A model generated the notes under the pieces. It was given only the letters and a program-made list of their open reading frames with translations, did not search any database and was not told where the DNA came from. A DNA stretch of 38,898 bases from contig SIAJ01000051.1 in assembly GCA_009691845.1 (NCBI GenBank), positions 1 through 38,898 on the forward strand. Direction: 5' to 3'. Origin of the DNA: Gemmataceae bacterium (lineage in GTDB: Bacteria; Planctomycetota; Planctomycetia; Gemmatales; Gemmataceae). The first letter of the stretch is position 1. Every line of letters begins with the position of its first letter. The position numbers and the translations under genes are program-made. Of this stretch, positions 1-9,350 are shown piece by piece.

Positions 1-444
1 CCGTGGGACGGCCCGACGAACCGACCGCTCGTCGAACGGATGCCACGAATGTACGCTCCACCAGGCCCGACTGGACTTGGACCGGGGAGCACGGTTTCAC
101 GCAGCTTCAGCCAGGAGGGGGCGGCATTCGGTCCTCCGAACGGACCATCGGGAGCGAGGCCCCTCTCGACCATCACGGCTCCCACCGCAGACGTGCTCGT
201 CGTCGTCGACTCAACCATTCCCATCGAGTGGACGAGGCCGGACCAGATGGTGTGGAACCCAGGGCAAAAACGGCCCCCACTGGGCGGGCTGTTGCCGGGT
301 GACGATGCCTTCCTTGCCATTTCCGCCGATGGACGAGTCCACGAAATCCGACGCTCGCTTCCCGACGAGACGCTCAGAGCGCTGTTCGAAACACGCGCGG
401 AAAAACGGCCAGAACTGCGAATCACGGGCGAGCAGCGGCGATAG
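1..444 (+). CDS. DUF1559-type protein, C-terminal part (5' end outside window)
   Basis: The reading frame is open from the first base and stops at 442-444, so only about the last 147 residues are present. The start of the visible part, PWDGPTNRPLVERMPRMYAPPG, cut here by the window edge, resembles the DUF1559 signature in which an expected-product stretch (PWDSPHN...KMPKVYAPPG in typical members) precedes a C-terminal 'DG' motif. The C-terminal part has FLAISADGRVHEIRRSLPDE, which matches the usual 'ADGSVRFI...DPKTLRAL' ending. DUF1559 proteins are pseudopilin-like or secreted planctomycete proteins of unknown role, expanded in Gemmataceae. Their N-terminal methylation helix, if there is one, would lie upstream of the window. 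It ends 66 bp before pyrH on the same strand; whether they are co-transcribed cannot be told. The family call is from motif memory, not a search. Confidence 0.7.
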   Translation, partial: PWDGPTNRPLVERMPRMYAPPGPTGLGPGSTVSRSFSQEGAAFGPPNGPSGARPLSTITAPTADVLVVVDSTIPIEWTRPDQMVWNPGQKRPPLGGLLPGDDAFLAISADGRVHEIRRSLPDETLRALFETRAEKRPELRITGEQRR

Positions 445-510
445 TTGGCCCCGCGTTTCTCCCTCTTCTATAATCCCTTCAGGTTCCAATTTTTCTGGAG
501 TTTTGCCGCG

Positions 511-1251
511 ATGAGCGACCCTGCCGAACTGAGTAAGGCCAAGTATTCCCGAGTTCTCCTGAAGATGAGCGGGGAAGCGTTCGGGCACGGCGGTCAGAGC
601 GGTATCAGCATTGATGAAACACTTCGGATTGCCCGACAAATCAAGCGTGTTGCCGAAAGCGGAGTGCAGATCGCCGTGGTGGTCGGCGGCGGGAACATCC
701 TCCGCGGAGCGCAATTTTCGGCGAAGGGCGAGGTGATCAACGAATCGACCGCCCATTACATGGGCATGTTGGCCACGCTGATGAACGGCCTGGCCTTGCA
801 GGAATCCCTCGAGAGTATCGGCGTGCAGACACGCTTGCAAACCGCTCTTCGTGTTGACAGCGTGGCCGAGTTCTTCATCCGTCGCCGGGCGCTCCGCCAT
901 CTCGAAAAAGGCCGCGTGGTGATCCTGGGCGGTGGAACGGGCAATCCACATGTCACGACGGATACCGCCGCCGCGCTTCGAGGAATCGAACTCGAGGTCG
1001 ATGTACTCCTCAAAGCAACAAGAGTTGACGGCGTCTATTCGGACGATCCGGAAAAAAACCCGCACGCGGTTCGTTACGACCGTCTGACCTACGACCGCAC
1101 CATCAAGGAAAAGCTGCGCGTGATGGATCTCTCGGCCATTGAGATGTGCGAGAAGAATAAGCTGCCCATACTCGTGTTCAATTACAAGAAGGAAGGGAAC
1201 ATCGAGCGTGCCGTGGCCGGTCATACGATCGGAACACTCGTCTCCGAATGA
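511..1251 (+). CDS. pyrH: UMP kinase
   Basis: Encodes 246 residues, the usual size for bacterial UMP kinase, which phosphorylates UMP to UDP with ATP in the cytoplasm (amino acid kinase fold, hexameric). Visible motifs are the N-terminal LLKMSGEAF, the [11 protein letters not shown] loop, the central [18 protein letters not shown] segment that binds UMP, and the [17 protein letters not shown] signature. The frame is open upstream to a TTG at 445, but the extension lacks family similarity. The ATG at 511 is preceded by GGAG at 497-500 and gives the normal N-terminus. frr follows 155 bp downstream on the same strand, the common bacterial pyrH-frr pairing. The rpsB-tsf genes that usually precede pyrH are absent; a DUF1559 gene is there instead. 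Confidence 0.96.
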   Translation: MSDPAELSKAKYSRVLLKMSGEAFGHGGQSGISIDETLRIARQIKRVAESGVQIAVVVGGGNILRGAQFSAKGEVINESTAHYMGMLATLMNGLALQESLESIGVQTRLQTALRVDSVAEFFIRRRALRHLEKGRVVILGGGTGNPHVTTDTAAALRGIELEVDVLLKATRVDGVYSDDPEKNPHAVRYDRLTYDRTIKEKLRVMDLSAIEMCEKNKLPILVFNYKKEGNIERAVAGHTIGTLVSE

Positions 1252-1406
1252 TTTGCCATATGTTTTTAGGACAGTTCTCGCCCAAGGTGACAGGCTTTCG
1301 CCGTCTTGACCCCGGAGGGGCCAGGATGGCTGGGGCTTGTCGCATCTAGCGAGAAGTCTCGTTTTTAGGAATGACGACCGAGAACCCTCGACTAAGGATT
1401 TCACAC

Positions 1407-1967
1407 ATGAACACCGACCAGATCGTCAAGGACTGCAAGGATCGCATGGAGAAGGCGCTGGACATTCTCCGCAATGAGTTCAAAGGACTGCGGACCGGCC
1501 GAGCCTCGCCTGCGTTGCTGGACTCGCTGCGTGTGGAATATTACGGCTCGGCGACGCCGATCAAGCAACTGGCGTCGGTCAGCGCGCCCGAAGCCCAGCA
1601 ACTCATGATCAAGCCATTCGATGCCAATGCGCTCAAGGACATCGAGAAGGCTATTCGCAATAGCGACCTGGGGTTATCGCCGGACAACGATGGCAAAGTG
1701 ATCCGTCTCAAGATTCCCGCGATGTCCGGCGAGCAACGCACCAAGATGGCGAAGAAGGTGAAGGAACTGTCCGAGAATGCCAAGGTTTCGTGCCGCAACG
1801 TTCGCCGCGATGCCAACAAACACATCGAGACCGAGGAGAAGGCCAAGATCATTTCCGAGGACGACTCCAAAAAGGCAAAGGATAAGGTCCAGGATGTATT
1901 GAAGCAGTACGAGGCCAAGGCGGAAGAGATCGCAACCGCCAAGGCGAAAGAGATTACGGAACAGTAA
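1407..1967 (+). CDS. frr: ribosome recycling factor
   Basis: Encodes 186 residues, matching the standard length of RRF, which together with EF-G splits the post-termination ribosome. The sequence shows the conserved N-terminal helix (DRMEKALDILRNEFKGLRTG), the RASPALLDSLRVEYYG motif at the hinge with domain II, and the C-terminal coiled helix with QDVLKQYEAKAEEI. The open frame extends up to 1371, but the ATG at 1407 has AAGGA at 1394-1398 and gives the canonical N-terminus. It lies downstream of pyrH in the same direction; the 155 bp gap could hold its own promoter, though none is obvious. The product is essential in bacteria. Confidence 0.96.
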   Translation: MNTDQIVKDCKDRMEKALDILRNEFKGLRTGRASPALLDSLRVEYYGSATPIKQLASVSAPEAQQLMIKPFDANALKDIEKAIRNSDLGLSPDNDGKVIRLKIPAMSGEQRTKMAKKVKELSENAKVSCRNVRRDANKHIETEEKAKIISEDDSKKAKDKVQDVLKQYEAKAEEIATAKAKEITEQ

Positions 1968-1985
1968 GCCACGATCCATTGGCTT

Positions 1986-2069
1986 TCAGCTATCAGGTTT
2001 CAGCGAACCGCATTCCAGAATGGTCGGGCCTTCGACCGGAATGACTCTTTGCCGATCTCTGATAGCTGA
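1986..2069. repeat. nested inverted repeat just upstream of the P-type ATPase gene
   Basis: TCAGCTATCAG at 1986-1996 is matched by its perfect reverse complement at 2059-2069. Inside it CATTCC (2011-2016) faces GGAATG (2038-2043) with further pairing of GGTCG and CGACC. The element fills most of the gap between frr and the ATPase start. It overlaps the apparent upstream extension of the ATPase frame, which argues that the extension is not coding. It could act as a terminator for frr or be one of the palindromic repeat families scattered through this window. Confidence 0.65.
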
Positions 2070-2088
2070 TTGCTTTCCCGGACACCTG

Positions 2089-5000
2089 ATGCGCACCCTC
2101 CGCGAGATCGATGAACAGTTTCCCAATGCATGCTCGAAGGGCCTTGGCCCAGAAGAAGTCTCGGAAAGCCTGTCGCAATTCGGTGCCAACCGGCTAACAC
2201 CACTTCCACGCGAACCCATGTGGAAGAAGTTCCTTGGCAAATTCGACGAGGCGATCATCAAGATCCTCCTCGCGGCGACCTTGTTGAAGACGGTTGTCGA
2301 TCTTTTCGATTCCCCCGGTCCTTGGGGTCTGATCGGCCTCGGGCTGGTTGTTGTCAATTTTCTACTCGCTTACGTTCTCAAGCTTCGCGATTGGCTGCCG
2401 GCGATGATGTTTGGGCTCGCCGTGCTACTTGTTGGTTTGAGCCTGGCCACGCCTCATCCTTCGTTCGAAGGCCTCGCGGTCATGCTGGCCGTCGTCCTGG
2501 CTACAGGCGTCGCATTTCTAAGCGAGTACAAGAGCGACCGCGAGTTCGAGGTTCTCAACACCCAAAAAGAATCCTTGCGTTCCAAGGTCGTCCGCGGTGG
2601 CGAGGTCAGCACGGTTCCGCTGGAAGATGTCGTGGTTGGCGATTGGATTGTTCTCGAAATGGGGGACGAAATCCCCGCCGACGGACGTATCCGCAAAGCG
2701 AACGAGTTGATGCTCGATCAGTCGCTAATGACCGGCGAATCGGAACCGGTCAGGAAGCTGGCCTGTGCAAACGACGACGAGGCAGATGGCCCAGATCATC
2801 TCGGGTGCGTCTATCGGGGCACGCAGGTAATCGACGGGGCTGGCCAGATGGTCGTCACCGAGGTCGGCGACATGACCATGATTGGCCAGATCGCTCGCCG
2901 TCTCTCCACGGGTGACCAGGACGATCAGGAAGCGATTGCGACGGCAAGCCCTGAAGAAGCTCGCATCAAGAAGAAACTAACGATCTCGAAAGAGCAGACA
3001 CCGCTTCAAGTGAAGCTCACGGCACTGGCAGGCACGATCAGCAAAGTCGGGTACATCGCGGCAATCGCGATCTTTCTCGCGCTGCTCGTTCGAGGAATCG
3101 CCTTCACGAACGAAGTTCGATTTTCGCCCGCGTTCGCTCTCGATTCTCAAACCAACGATTACGTCCTGGACGGTGCCGGGCATCGCATTTCGGTAGTGGG
3201 CGAAGGCCAACAACTCGAAACTACGAATCAGGCGTTACGCGATTCGCTCAGTGCGATCATTGGCTACTTCGTGTACATGGTGATCATCATCGTGGTGGCC
3301 GTGCCCGAGGGGTTGCCCATGAGCGTGACGGTCTCGCTCGCGCTTGCCATGCGGAAGATGACGCGAGCGAACTGTCTCGTGCGGCAACTCGTGGCCTGTG
3401 AAACCATCGGCTCGGCAACCGTGATCTGCTCGGACAAAACGGGAACACTCACGCAGAACAAAATGCAAGTCGATCGGGTGGGTCTCGCTGGCCACGTTTT
3501 CGACCGAGGCGGTGTGTGGCCGAAGCCCACGACGGGCCTGCAGTCTCCTGTGGACTGGGTTGTGCTGAACGGGACGGTAAATTCCACGGCAAATCTGGAA
3601 CAGATCGAGGGCAAGACCGTCATCATCGGCAACACCACCGAAGGAGCCTTGCTTCGTTGGGCACGTGAAGCTGGCGTGGAGTACGGAGAACGCCGAACGG
3701 CCTTCGAGACGCTGTACCAGATGCATTTTTCCTCCGACCGCAAACGCATGACGAGTGTGGTGGAACAAGATGGGCGACTGCTTCTTCTAACCAAGGGCGC
3801 GCCGGAAATCGTGCTCAAGAATTGCAGCCATCGACTGGACCAGAATGGCCAGACATTGCCGTTGACGGGCGCCGATCGGGAAACAATCGCGAGTCAGCTT
3901 CGAGAGGCGGCCGGGAAGGCGATGCGAACCCTGGCCTTCGCCCATCGCGACCTGCCCACGGATACCCCGAAGGATGAGGAAGGCCTCCACGACCTCCGAC
4001 CCGAAATCGAGCGTGATCTGGTATACGACGGCTTCGTGGCCATCCGCGATCCACTTCGCCCGGATGTGCCGGCCGCACTGGAGGAATGCCGTTTGGCGGG
4101 CATCGAAGTGAAGATGATAACGGGCGACAACATCGAAACCGCTCGTGCAATTGGCTCGGAGATCGGCTTACTCGCTTCGCCGGATGCTATTGCCATGAGT
4201 TCGGAGGAGTTCAGCAAACTCTCCGACGTGGAGATTCAAGAACGTTTGCCGTGTTTGAAGATACTGGCCCGTGCCAGACCGCTCGACAAGTTTCGCATGG
4301 TGCGGCTGCTCCAAGAGCAGGGGCACGTGGTTGCCGTCACGGGCGATGGCACGAACGACGCCCCGGCTCTCAAGAAAGCGGACGTCGGCTTGGCGATGGG
4401 AATTGCTGGTACGGAAGTCGCGAAAGAGGCCAGCAAGATCGTCCTGCTGGACGATTCGTTTGCCACCATCGTGAAAGCCGTGCAATGGGGACGGTCGCTC
4501 TACGAGAACATCCAGCGATTCATTCAGTTTCAGCTCACCATCAACGTATCGGCTCTCGCCATTGCGTTCCTCGGGCCATTCCTGGGTGTGAAGCCGCCGT
4601 TCACCGTGCTGCAACTTCTGTGGATCAATGTGATCATGGATACGTTTGCTGCAATCGCGTTGTGCAGCGAACCGCCTCGCTCGGGCCTCATGCGTCAGAA
4701 ACCGAAGCGACGAGACGAGAGCATCCTTTCCCCTGCGATGCGTTCGACGATTCTGACCACTGCCGCGTTCTTCATTCTGGCAATGCTTACTTTGTTACTG
4801 GGCATGAAGGCTGGCTGGTTCGCGGAGGGAAGCGGGCCGAATCCCGAGCGCTGGGAGTTTGGGCCGTTGAATATTCGACAGGTGAGCCTGTTCTTTACCG
4901 TTTACGTCATGTTTCAGATTTGGAACATGATCAATTGCCGGTCTTTGTCGGCTGAACGCAGCGGGTTTCGTGGCTTGTTCCGAAATTTTGTTTTCCTGAG

Positions 5001-5175
5001 CATTTTGTCCGCCATCGTGATCGGCCACTTTTTGATTGTGAATCTCGGTGGCCGGGTTTTCTCGGTCGAGCGTCTATTCGCACTGGATTGGTTAGTCGTT
5101 ATCGTGGCTACCACTTCGGTACTTGTGTTTGCCGAAGTGGCACGCCGGATTCGCCGGCTACGCGCGGCGGTTTGA
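2089..5175 (+). CDS. cation-transporting P-type ATPase, P2B (PMCA-like) calcium ATPase type
   Basis: An integral membrane pump of 1028 residues from the ATG at 2089. Visible P-type signatures are the actuator TGES motif (MTGESEPV), VPEGLP in TM4, the phosphorylation motif CSDKTGTLTQNKM with Asp449, KGAPEIVL in the nucleotide domain, MITGDNIETARAIG, and TGDGTNDAPALKKADVG. The TM5-6 region (WINVIMDTFAAIALCSEPP) and the TM4 VAVPEGLP resemble plasma-membrane Ca2+ ATPases, so calcium export is the best guess; the substrate is inferred, not proven. The frame is open back to 2020, but that stretch lies inside an inverted repeat. No strong ribosome-binding site is seen before 2089. Its TGA (5173-5175) overlaps the ribosome-binding site of the next gene. 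Confidence 0.9.
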   Translation: MRTLREIDEQFPNACSKGLGPEEVSESLSQFGANRLTPLPREPMWKKFLGKFDEAIIKILLAATLLKTVVDLFDSPGPWGLIGLGLVVVNFLLAYVLKLRDWLPAMMFGLAVLLVGLSLATPHPSFEGLAVMLAVVLATGVAFLSEYKSDREFEVLNTQKESLRSKVVRGGEVSTVPLEDVVVGDWIVLEMGDEIPADGRIRKANELMLDQSLMTGESEPVRKLACANDDEADGPDHLGCVYRGTQVIDGAGQMVVTEVGDMTMIGQIARRLSTGDQDDQEAIATASPEEARIKKKLTISKEQTPLQVKLTALAGTISKVGYIAAIAIFLALLVRGIAFTNEVRFSPAFALDSQTNDYVLDGAGHRISVVGEGQQLETTNQALRDSLSAIIGYFVYMVIIIVVAVPEGLPMSVTVSLALAMRKMTRANCLVRQLVACETIGSATVICSDKTGTLTQNKMQVDRVGLAGHVFDRGGVWPKPTTGLQSPVDWVVLNGTVNSTANLEQIEGKTVIIGNTTEGALLRWAREAGVEYGERRTAFETLYQMHFSSDRKRMTSVVEQDGRLLLLTKGAPEIVLKNCSHRLDQNGQTLPLTGADRETIASQLREAAGKAMRTLAFAHRDLPTDTPKDEEGLHDLRPEIERDLVYDGFVAIRDPLRPDVPAALEECRLAGIEVKMITGDNIETARAIGSEIGLLASPDAIAMSSEEFSKLSDVEIQERLPCLKILARARPLDKFRMVRLLQEQGHVVAVTGDGTNDAPALKKADVGLAMGIAGTEVAKEASKIVLLDDSFATIVKAVQWGRSLYENIQRFIQFQLTINVSALAIAFLGPFLGVKPPFTVLQLLWINVIMDTFAAIALCSEPPRSGLMRQKPKRRDESILSPAMRSTILTTAAFFILAMLTLLLGMKAGWFAEGSGPNPERWEFGPLNIRQVSLFFTVYVMFQIWNMINCRSLSAERSGFRGLFRNFVFLSILSAIVIGHFLIVNLGGRVFSVERLFALDWLVVIVATTSVLVFAEVARRIRRLRAAV

Positions 5176-5182
5176 GGATCAA

Positions 5183-5569
5183 ATGGAAAAATTCGACAAG
5201 TCGGGTTCGTTGCCCGAAGTGGCCGAGAAACTCGGCATCGGCGAGTACCATCGCCACGTTTTTCTGTGTACGGGCGACAAATGCTGCACAGCGGAAGTCG
5301 GTCTGGCGGCGTGGGAAGCCCTCAAGCAAGAATTGAAGGATCGCAAGCTCTCGCTTTCAACCGGGCCGAACGCGTGTTACCGCACCAAGGTCGGTTGCCT
5401 GCGCATCTGCCAGAGCGGGCCCATCGCCGTCGTCTATCCCGAGGGAACCTGGTACAGCGGCCTGACGGCTGAACGCATCCCGTTGTTCGTTCAACAGCAT
5501 CTGGTCGAAGGCGATCCCGTTCGTGAGTGGGTGTTCGCGGGCAACCCGTTGCCCAATGAGGAAGAGTGA
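5183..5569 (+). CDS. thioredoxin-like [2Fe-2S] ferredoxin
   Basis: A 128-residue protein of the thioredoxin-fold ferredoxin family (COG3411 type, also found as the NuoE C-terminal domain). Candidate cluster cysteines are Cys29 and Cys34 or Cys35 in FLCTGDKCC, and Cys72 and Cys76 in VGCLRICQSGP, the family's typical second pair. Cys65 is extra. The ATG at 5183 is preceded by GAGGA at 5174-5178, which includes part of the TGA of the ATPase gene, so the two are probably translationally coupled. It carries electrons in related proteins; the partner here is unknown. It converges on the AsmA-like gene with only 13 bp between the stops. Confidence 0.9.
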   Translation: MEKFDKSGSLPEVAEKLGIGEYHRHVFLCTGDKCCTAEVGLAAWEALKQELKDRKLSLSTGPNACYRTKVGCLRICQSGPIAVVYPEGTWYSGLTAERIPLFVQQHLVEGDPVREWVFAGNPLPNEEE

Positions 5570-5582
5570 CCATTGCGAGTGG

Positions 5583-8500
5583 TCATGGCAAAGGTGCCAG
5601 GAATCGGAACAAGAAGAATCGTGCCGCATCTTCGGACAAGGTTCGCAGCGTTTCCAGTCGCACGATCGGCGAGTCGGTGGTTCCAGTCACATTCAAGTAA
5701 ACAACGTACCGCCCTAAAAACCCGGTTAGATTTGCAAGCATCGTCGGCCCTAGCCGGGTAGTCGAGGTCGCGCTCAAACTCGGGATTGGCACAATTCGCT
5801 GTAACGCTCGGCGATCGGGGCTTTGCTGGGTGCGAGCGATCACGGCCAGGCTAAGCCGGCCGCTTGTGCTGACTGTTCCGTCCGCATACAGGTCGACCGA
5901 CGATCCCATCAAACTGAATTTTTCTACCCGCCAAACGTTGTTGGCCAATACCGCTTTGGCCTCCCCTTCGCGAACCCGTGTCGTTGGAGTGCTACCCAGG
6001 CCCAAGAATGGGGAGACGGCGGAAAAAATCGGCAGCGAGAATGGCTGCGATTCTCCAAGTTTCACGTCGAGCTTGGCCGTGATATCATCCGACGTTCGGA
6101 ACTGCGCCGAGGCGAAGTCGAAATTGCCGGTTACAAGCAGGTTGCCCCCAACTTGGCTTCCACTCTTGGCGGCTCGCGACATGTTCACGCTTCGGAATTG
6201 CACGTCACCCGAGAACTTCGGTGGCAGGTCGTTAAATTTCCGCCATTCGCCTCGAGCGCTGACTTGCCCGCCGGCCGCCATGGCCGTGGCCTCACGGACT
6301 CGGAACTCAGTTCGCGACCGGTTCGGCGTAGTGCTCCATTCGATCGGGACCCGTAGATCGGTGACGGGCACGTTGTAGATTGTCCCGCGAGCGGAAGTGA
6401 GGACGCCGGTCCCTCGCCACTCTTTGCCCATCGTCGTGGTCAGTCGGCCACTGATTGGTAATTCAAATCGACCGGCACCCTCGGGCATCCAGAACAGGAT
6501 GCTGCGGGCCGGCACTTTGGTGAGCGAGAGGGTCAGTTCGCTGCGTTCGGGGTCGATTCGGTTGTATACGGCTTGCCCTCGGACGGTTCCTTCACCCACG
6601 AACAACGTGACTTCTTCAAACGAGATCGCCCGCGAACTCAGGCGGACAATTGCCTCGCCACCCGACGAGAGTTTCAGGTTGTTCCAGGTCATGCGTTCCG
6701 CACGAAGCCTGCCTCCGCCAGCAAATTGACCTTCCGAGTCCAACGCGAACGGAAAATCGGCACTCACCTCTCCCGTCAGTAAACTGAAGCTCGATTCGAC
6801 TCCGAGGAGTGACGACAAGGCCGACATCTGAACGCGACGCAATTTGAGACGACCGATGACAGTAAGGTCCTTGTCCTTGGCGTTAGCTTTTTCCCCTGGA
6901 ACGACGTTCTGCGCACCCTTCGTTTCTGGCGGATACTGACCCGACACTTCGACTTGTCCCCCGAGAGAATCTCCCGTGAGCACATAGTTCAAAACCTTGG
7001 ACGCGTATGTGGCCGTCCCTTTGATCTTGCTGGCCAAGATCCCCTGCAACTTCAAGGAAGGTGCTTCCAGCTCGACATCGGCAATCGTTTGCCCAATCGG
7101 GTCCGCATTCGAGTTGCGGAATTTAACCGAACCGTTTGCCTTCCCTTCCATCTTGAGGCTAACCGTTGCCAACATGGATTTTGAAACCTCGCCCAAATCG
7201 AGGTTCTCGATTTTCAACTGGCCGGTGGCCGAGAACCGTTCCCGAAGTGGAACGTCGAAGGTTCCGGACACCTTGCCGCCGAACACGCCAATAGTGGCCT
7301 CTGTCACACGTAGGCGATCTGCATCGCTTTCCCAACGAAGGCGAACTGCACCAGTCTCCACGTCGCCCGATTTCAGTCGATCGACACGCACGTCCCCGCT
7401 CGACCGAATCGCGAGTGGGCTCAGAGTACCGTCCAGTTTTGCGTCCGCGAACGCATCACCTGCGAGACTGACAATTTCTTGAAGCCGGTCCAGGCTTCCC
7501 AGAGGGTACTTCTCGAAAGTCGCAGTTGCCTTGAACGCATACGGCTCCTCGACAGCCATCTCGCCACTGACCTTGACTCGACCTCTTCCGTTTTTTTCAG
7601 GCGATCGGCCCGTCAGTTCCGTGAGACGGAGCATCCCATCTTTCATCTCCAGTTTTCCCAATAAATCGTCCGCGGCCAACATGTCGAACTTGAGTGTCCC
7701 CTTGGTGATCTCGCCACTCAGTCGGTACTTTTGAACATCCGAGGGCGTATCGGAAGGGATGGCGAGTCGAAGATCTGCCGAGAGGTTGCCCTCGACCGGA
7801 ATCGAAACCTCGACTCCCGTCGAACGCAGAAGTTCGGCCACGCTGACACCGCGCAGTTTGATGTCTACGCGTAGGAACTCATCTTTTTGGGGTGCAGGTT
7901 GAGCGACCGGCTGGGGGACTTTTGCAACGATGTCGAATGGCTCTGGACCGCTTCCCTGTCGTTCCGCGAAGTGCAACCCACAGCCAGGGTCCGTTTGAAT
8001 GTCGAGGTCCAAACGCATCTGTTCGCGCCCGTCGATGGCTGCGGTCGCAATCGATGCTTTTCCATCCGCACGGACAATTGTGCCGCCGTGCTCCGGGAGT
8101 GTGATCGCCAGATCGACCTTGCCAGTCAAAAACCCGCCAACTTTGGGTGGGATCTTCCAAGTTTTCGGCAACTCTCCAACGCTCAGTTCTACGAGCGTGG
8201 TTTCAAACTTCAGATCGCTCTCCAGCTTCGAAAAATCCAGCCGCGAATTGACGCGTACGATTCCAGATGCCGCCTTCCCCGAAATGTCTTTTAGAGTGAT
8301 GATCCCCTTCTCTGCGACAAATGAACCGGTAGCCTCGGCAATATTCAGGCCGATGGCCGGGATGTGCACACGCGTTTCAGTTGGTACCAACGCTACGTTG
8401 TAACCGACCGCTTGGGTTGCCACATCGAAGGTCAGTTCGACCTTGCCAGTGGTGGTGCCGGAGAGACTGACGTGCGTCCAGGCCTTCGGATTGACCAAGG

Positions 8501-9152
8501 GCACTTGGGCTAGCAACAGTGGAGTGACGACTTTCGGCTCAATCGTCTGGAAGCGGACTAACCCTGCACCCGTCTTTCCGAGTGGAACACTGCCATCGAT
8601 CGTCCATCGTCCCCACTCCGGGTCGTTGGCTCGCCCTTTCAAGGATGTGAGTTCTCCTGCGAATGAGATGGTCAGATCGATTCCGCGGAACACCGTGTCC
8701 GGCCGCCCCTCTTGACGTATGACGAGCAAGCCCGATGCGAGGTCGATCGAGTCGAGCGAATTGCCTCCCGGACCGCTTGTGGGAAACTGCGTTAGCAATG
8801 AGCCGGCGCGGTTGAATCGCAACAGGACACGGGGCTCCTGAAATCGCATCGATTTAGGGGACTTGCCTCGAATGGCCCCGACGCTCGCGATGTCGACATC
8901 CACTCGCTTGGACGTCAAAAAAGGCTCGGATCCAGGGCCGGAATCCTTCTCGTAGAGTTTCAACGAACTGACAGACGATTCCGTCAGCCCGACCGACATG
9001 CTCTCGAACTGGGCCGACGTTCCAAGGCTCTCCTCAAGTTTCTCTCGCACCAGGACAGCGGCGGTGTCCGAACGCAGATACAAGTGCACGCAGATGAATC
9101 CAATCACTGCGATTGCCGGAAGAGCAATGTACCAGCGAAGCAAGCGTTTCAT
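5583..9152 (-). CDS. AsmA-like protein, 1189 residues
   Basis: The protein begins with one membrane helix (about residues 5-25, WYIALPAIAVIGFICVHLYL). A very long region of repeated beta-strand segments follows, with many G-x-V/L-x-GxF/L turns (for example GEMAVEEPYAFKATATFEKY). The C-terminal part (about residues 1010-1180) has the AsmA/DUF3971-like pattern of 'SPFLGLGSTPTTRVREGEA' and 'GTTDSPIVRLETL'. AsmA-like proteins (TamB, YhdP, YdbH class) are membrane-anchored bridge-like proteins thought to move phospholipids between inner and outer membranes. The N-anchor with the rest in the periplasm fits that. It is monocistronic on the minus strand, divergent from the BlaI operon with a 198 bp gap. 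The family is sure only at the superfamily level. Confidence 0.8.
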   Translation of the reverse strand: MKRLLRWYIALPAIAVIGFICVHLYLRSDTAAVLVREKLEESLGTSAQFESMSVGLTESSVSSLKLYEKDSGPGSEPFLTSKRVDVDIASVGAIRGKSPKSMRFQEPRVLLRFNRAGSLLTQFPTSGPGGNSLDSIDLASGLLVIRQEGRPDTVFRGIDLTISFAGELTSLKGRANDPEWGRWTIDGSVPLGKTGAGLVRFQTIEPKVVTPLLLAQVPLVNPKAWTHVSLSGTTTGKVELTFDVATQAVGYNVALVPTETRVHIPAIGLNIAEATGSFVAEKGIITLKDISGKAASGIVRVNSRLDFSKLESDLKFETTLVELSVGELPKTWKIPPKVGGFLTGKVDLAITLPEHGGTIVRADGKASIATAAIDGREQMRLDLDIQTDPGCGLHFAERQGSGPEPFDIVAKVPQPVAQPAPQKDEFLRVDIKLRGVSVAELLRSTGVEVSIPVEGNLSADLRLAIPSDTPSDVQKYRLSGEITKGTLKFDMLAADDLLGKLEMKDGMLRLTELTGRSPEKNGRGRVKVSGEMAVEEPYAFKATATFEKYPLGSLDRLQEIVSLAGDAFADAKLDGTLSPLAIRSSGDVRVDRLKSGDVETGAVRLRWESDADRLRVTEATIGVFGGKVSGTFDVPLRERFSATGQLKIENLDLGEVSKSMLATVSLKMEGKANGSVKFRNSNADPIGQTIADVELEAPSLKLQGILASKIKGTATYASKVLNYVLTGDSLGGQVEVSGQYPPETKGAQNVVPGEKANAKDKDLTVIGRLKLRRVQMSALSSLLGVESSFSLLTGEVSADFPFALDSEGQFAGGGRLRAERMTWNNLKLSSGGEAIVRLSSRAISFEEVTLFVGEGTVRGQAVYNRIDPERSELTLSLTKVPARSILFWMPEGAGRFELPISGRLTTTMGKEWRGTGVLTSARGTIYNVPVTDLRVPIEWSTTPNRSRTEFRVREATAMAAGGQVSARGEWRKFNDLPPKFSGDVQFRSVNMSRAAKSGSQVGGNLLVTGNFDFASAQFRTSDDITAKLDVKLGESQPFSLPIFSAVSPFLGLGSTPTTRVREGEAKAVLANNVWRVEKFSLMGSSVDLYADGTVSTSGRLSLAVIARTQQSPDRRALQRIVPIPSLSATSTTRLGPTMLANLTGFLGRYVVYLNVTGTTDSPIVRLETLRTLSEDAARFFLFRFLAPLP

Positions 9153-9292
9153 GTACTCGCCGAAAGGGAAATCCGCATATCTATTATTGTCGGGTCCCTG
9201 TAAGAATCATTGCTCGGTGGCCCTGGAAAGCCACGTTTGCAACGACCTCACCACGTCACAATCGCTCAATTGTAAAAAATCGCTCTTTGATA

Positions 9293-9322
9293 TTGACCGT
9301 CGAACCCGACGCGGTGTAGTAT
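9293..9322 (+). promoter_or_regulatory. sigma70-like promoter of the BlaI-M56 operon
   Basis: TTGACC at 9293-9298 and TAGTAT at 9317-9322 are separated by 18 bp, a good match to the -35/-10 pattern. The predicted start lies within the operator palindrome at 9321-9340, so repressor binding would block transcription directly. Confidence 0.6.
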
Positions 9323-9340
9323 ACCTAAGTCTTTAGGTAT
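9321..9340. promoter_or_regulatory. operator palindrome for the BlaI-family repressor
   Basis: ATACCTAA at 9321-9328 and its perfect complement TTAGGTAT at 9333-9340 flank a 4 bp centre. The palindrome starts on the -10 box and ends 10 bp before the ATG of the BlaI-family gene. BlaI/MecI repressors are known to bind such palindromes and repress their own operon, so autoregulation is likely. Confidence 0.7.
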
Positions 9341-9350
9341 TAGGTGATCT

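Noticed and set aside
211..1404. Long minus-strand frame (397 codons) opposite pyrH
   Set aside because: It lies antisense to pyrH, which has clear family motifs; high GC at third positions creates such shadow frames.
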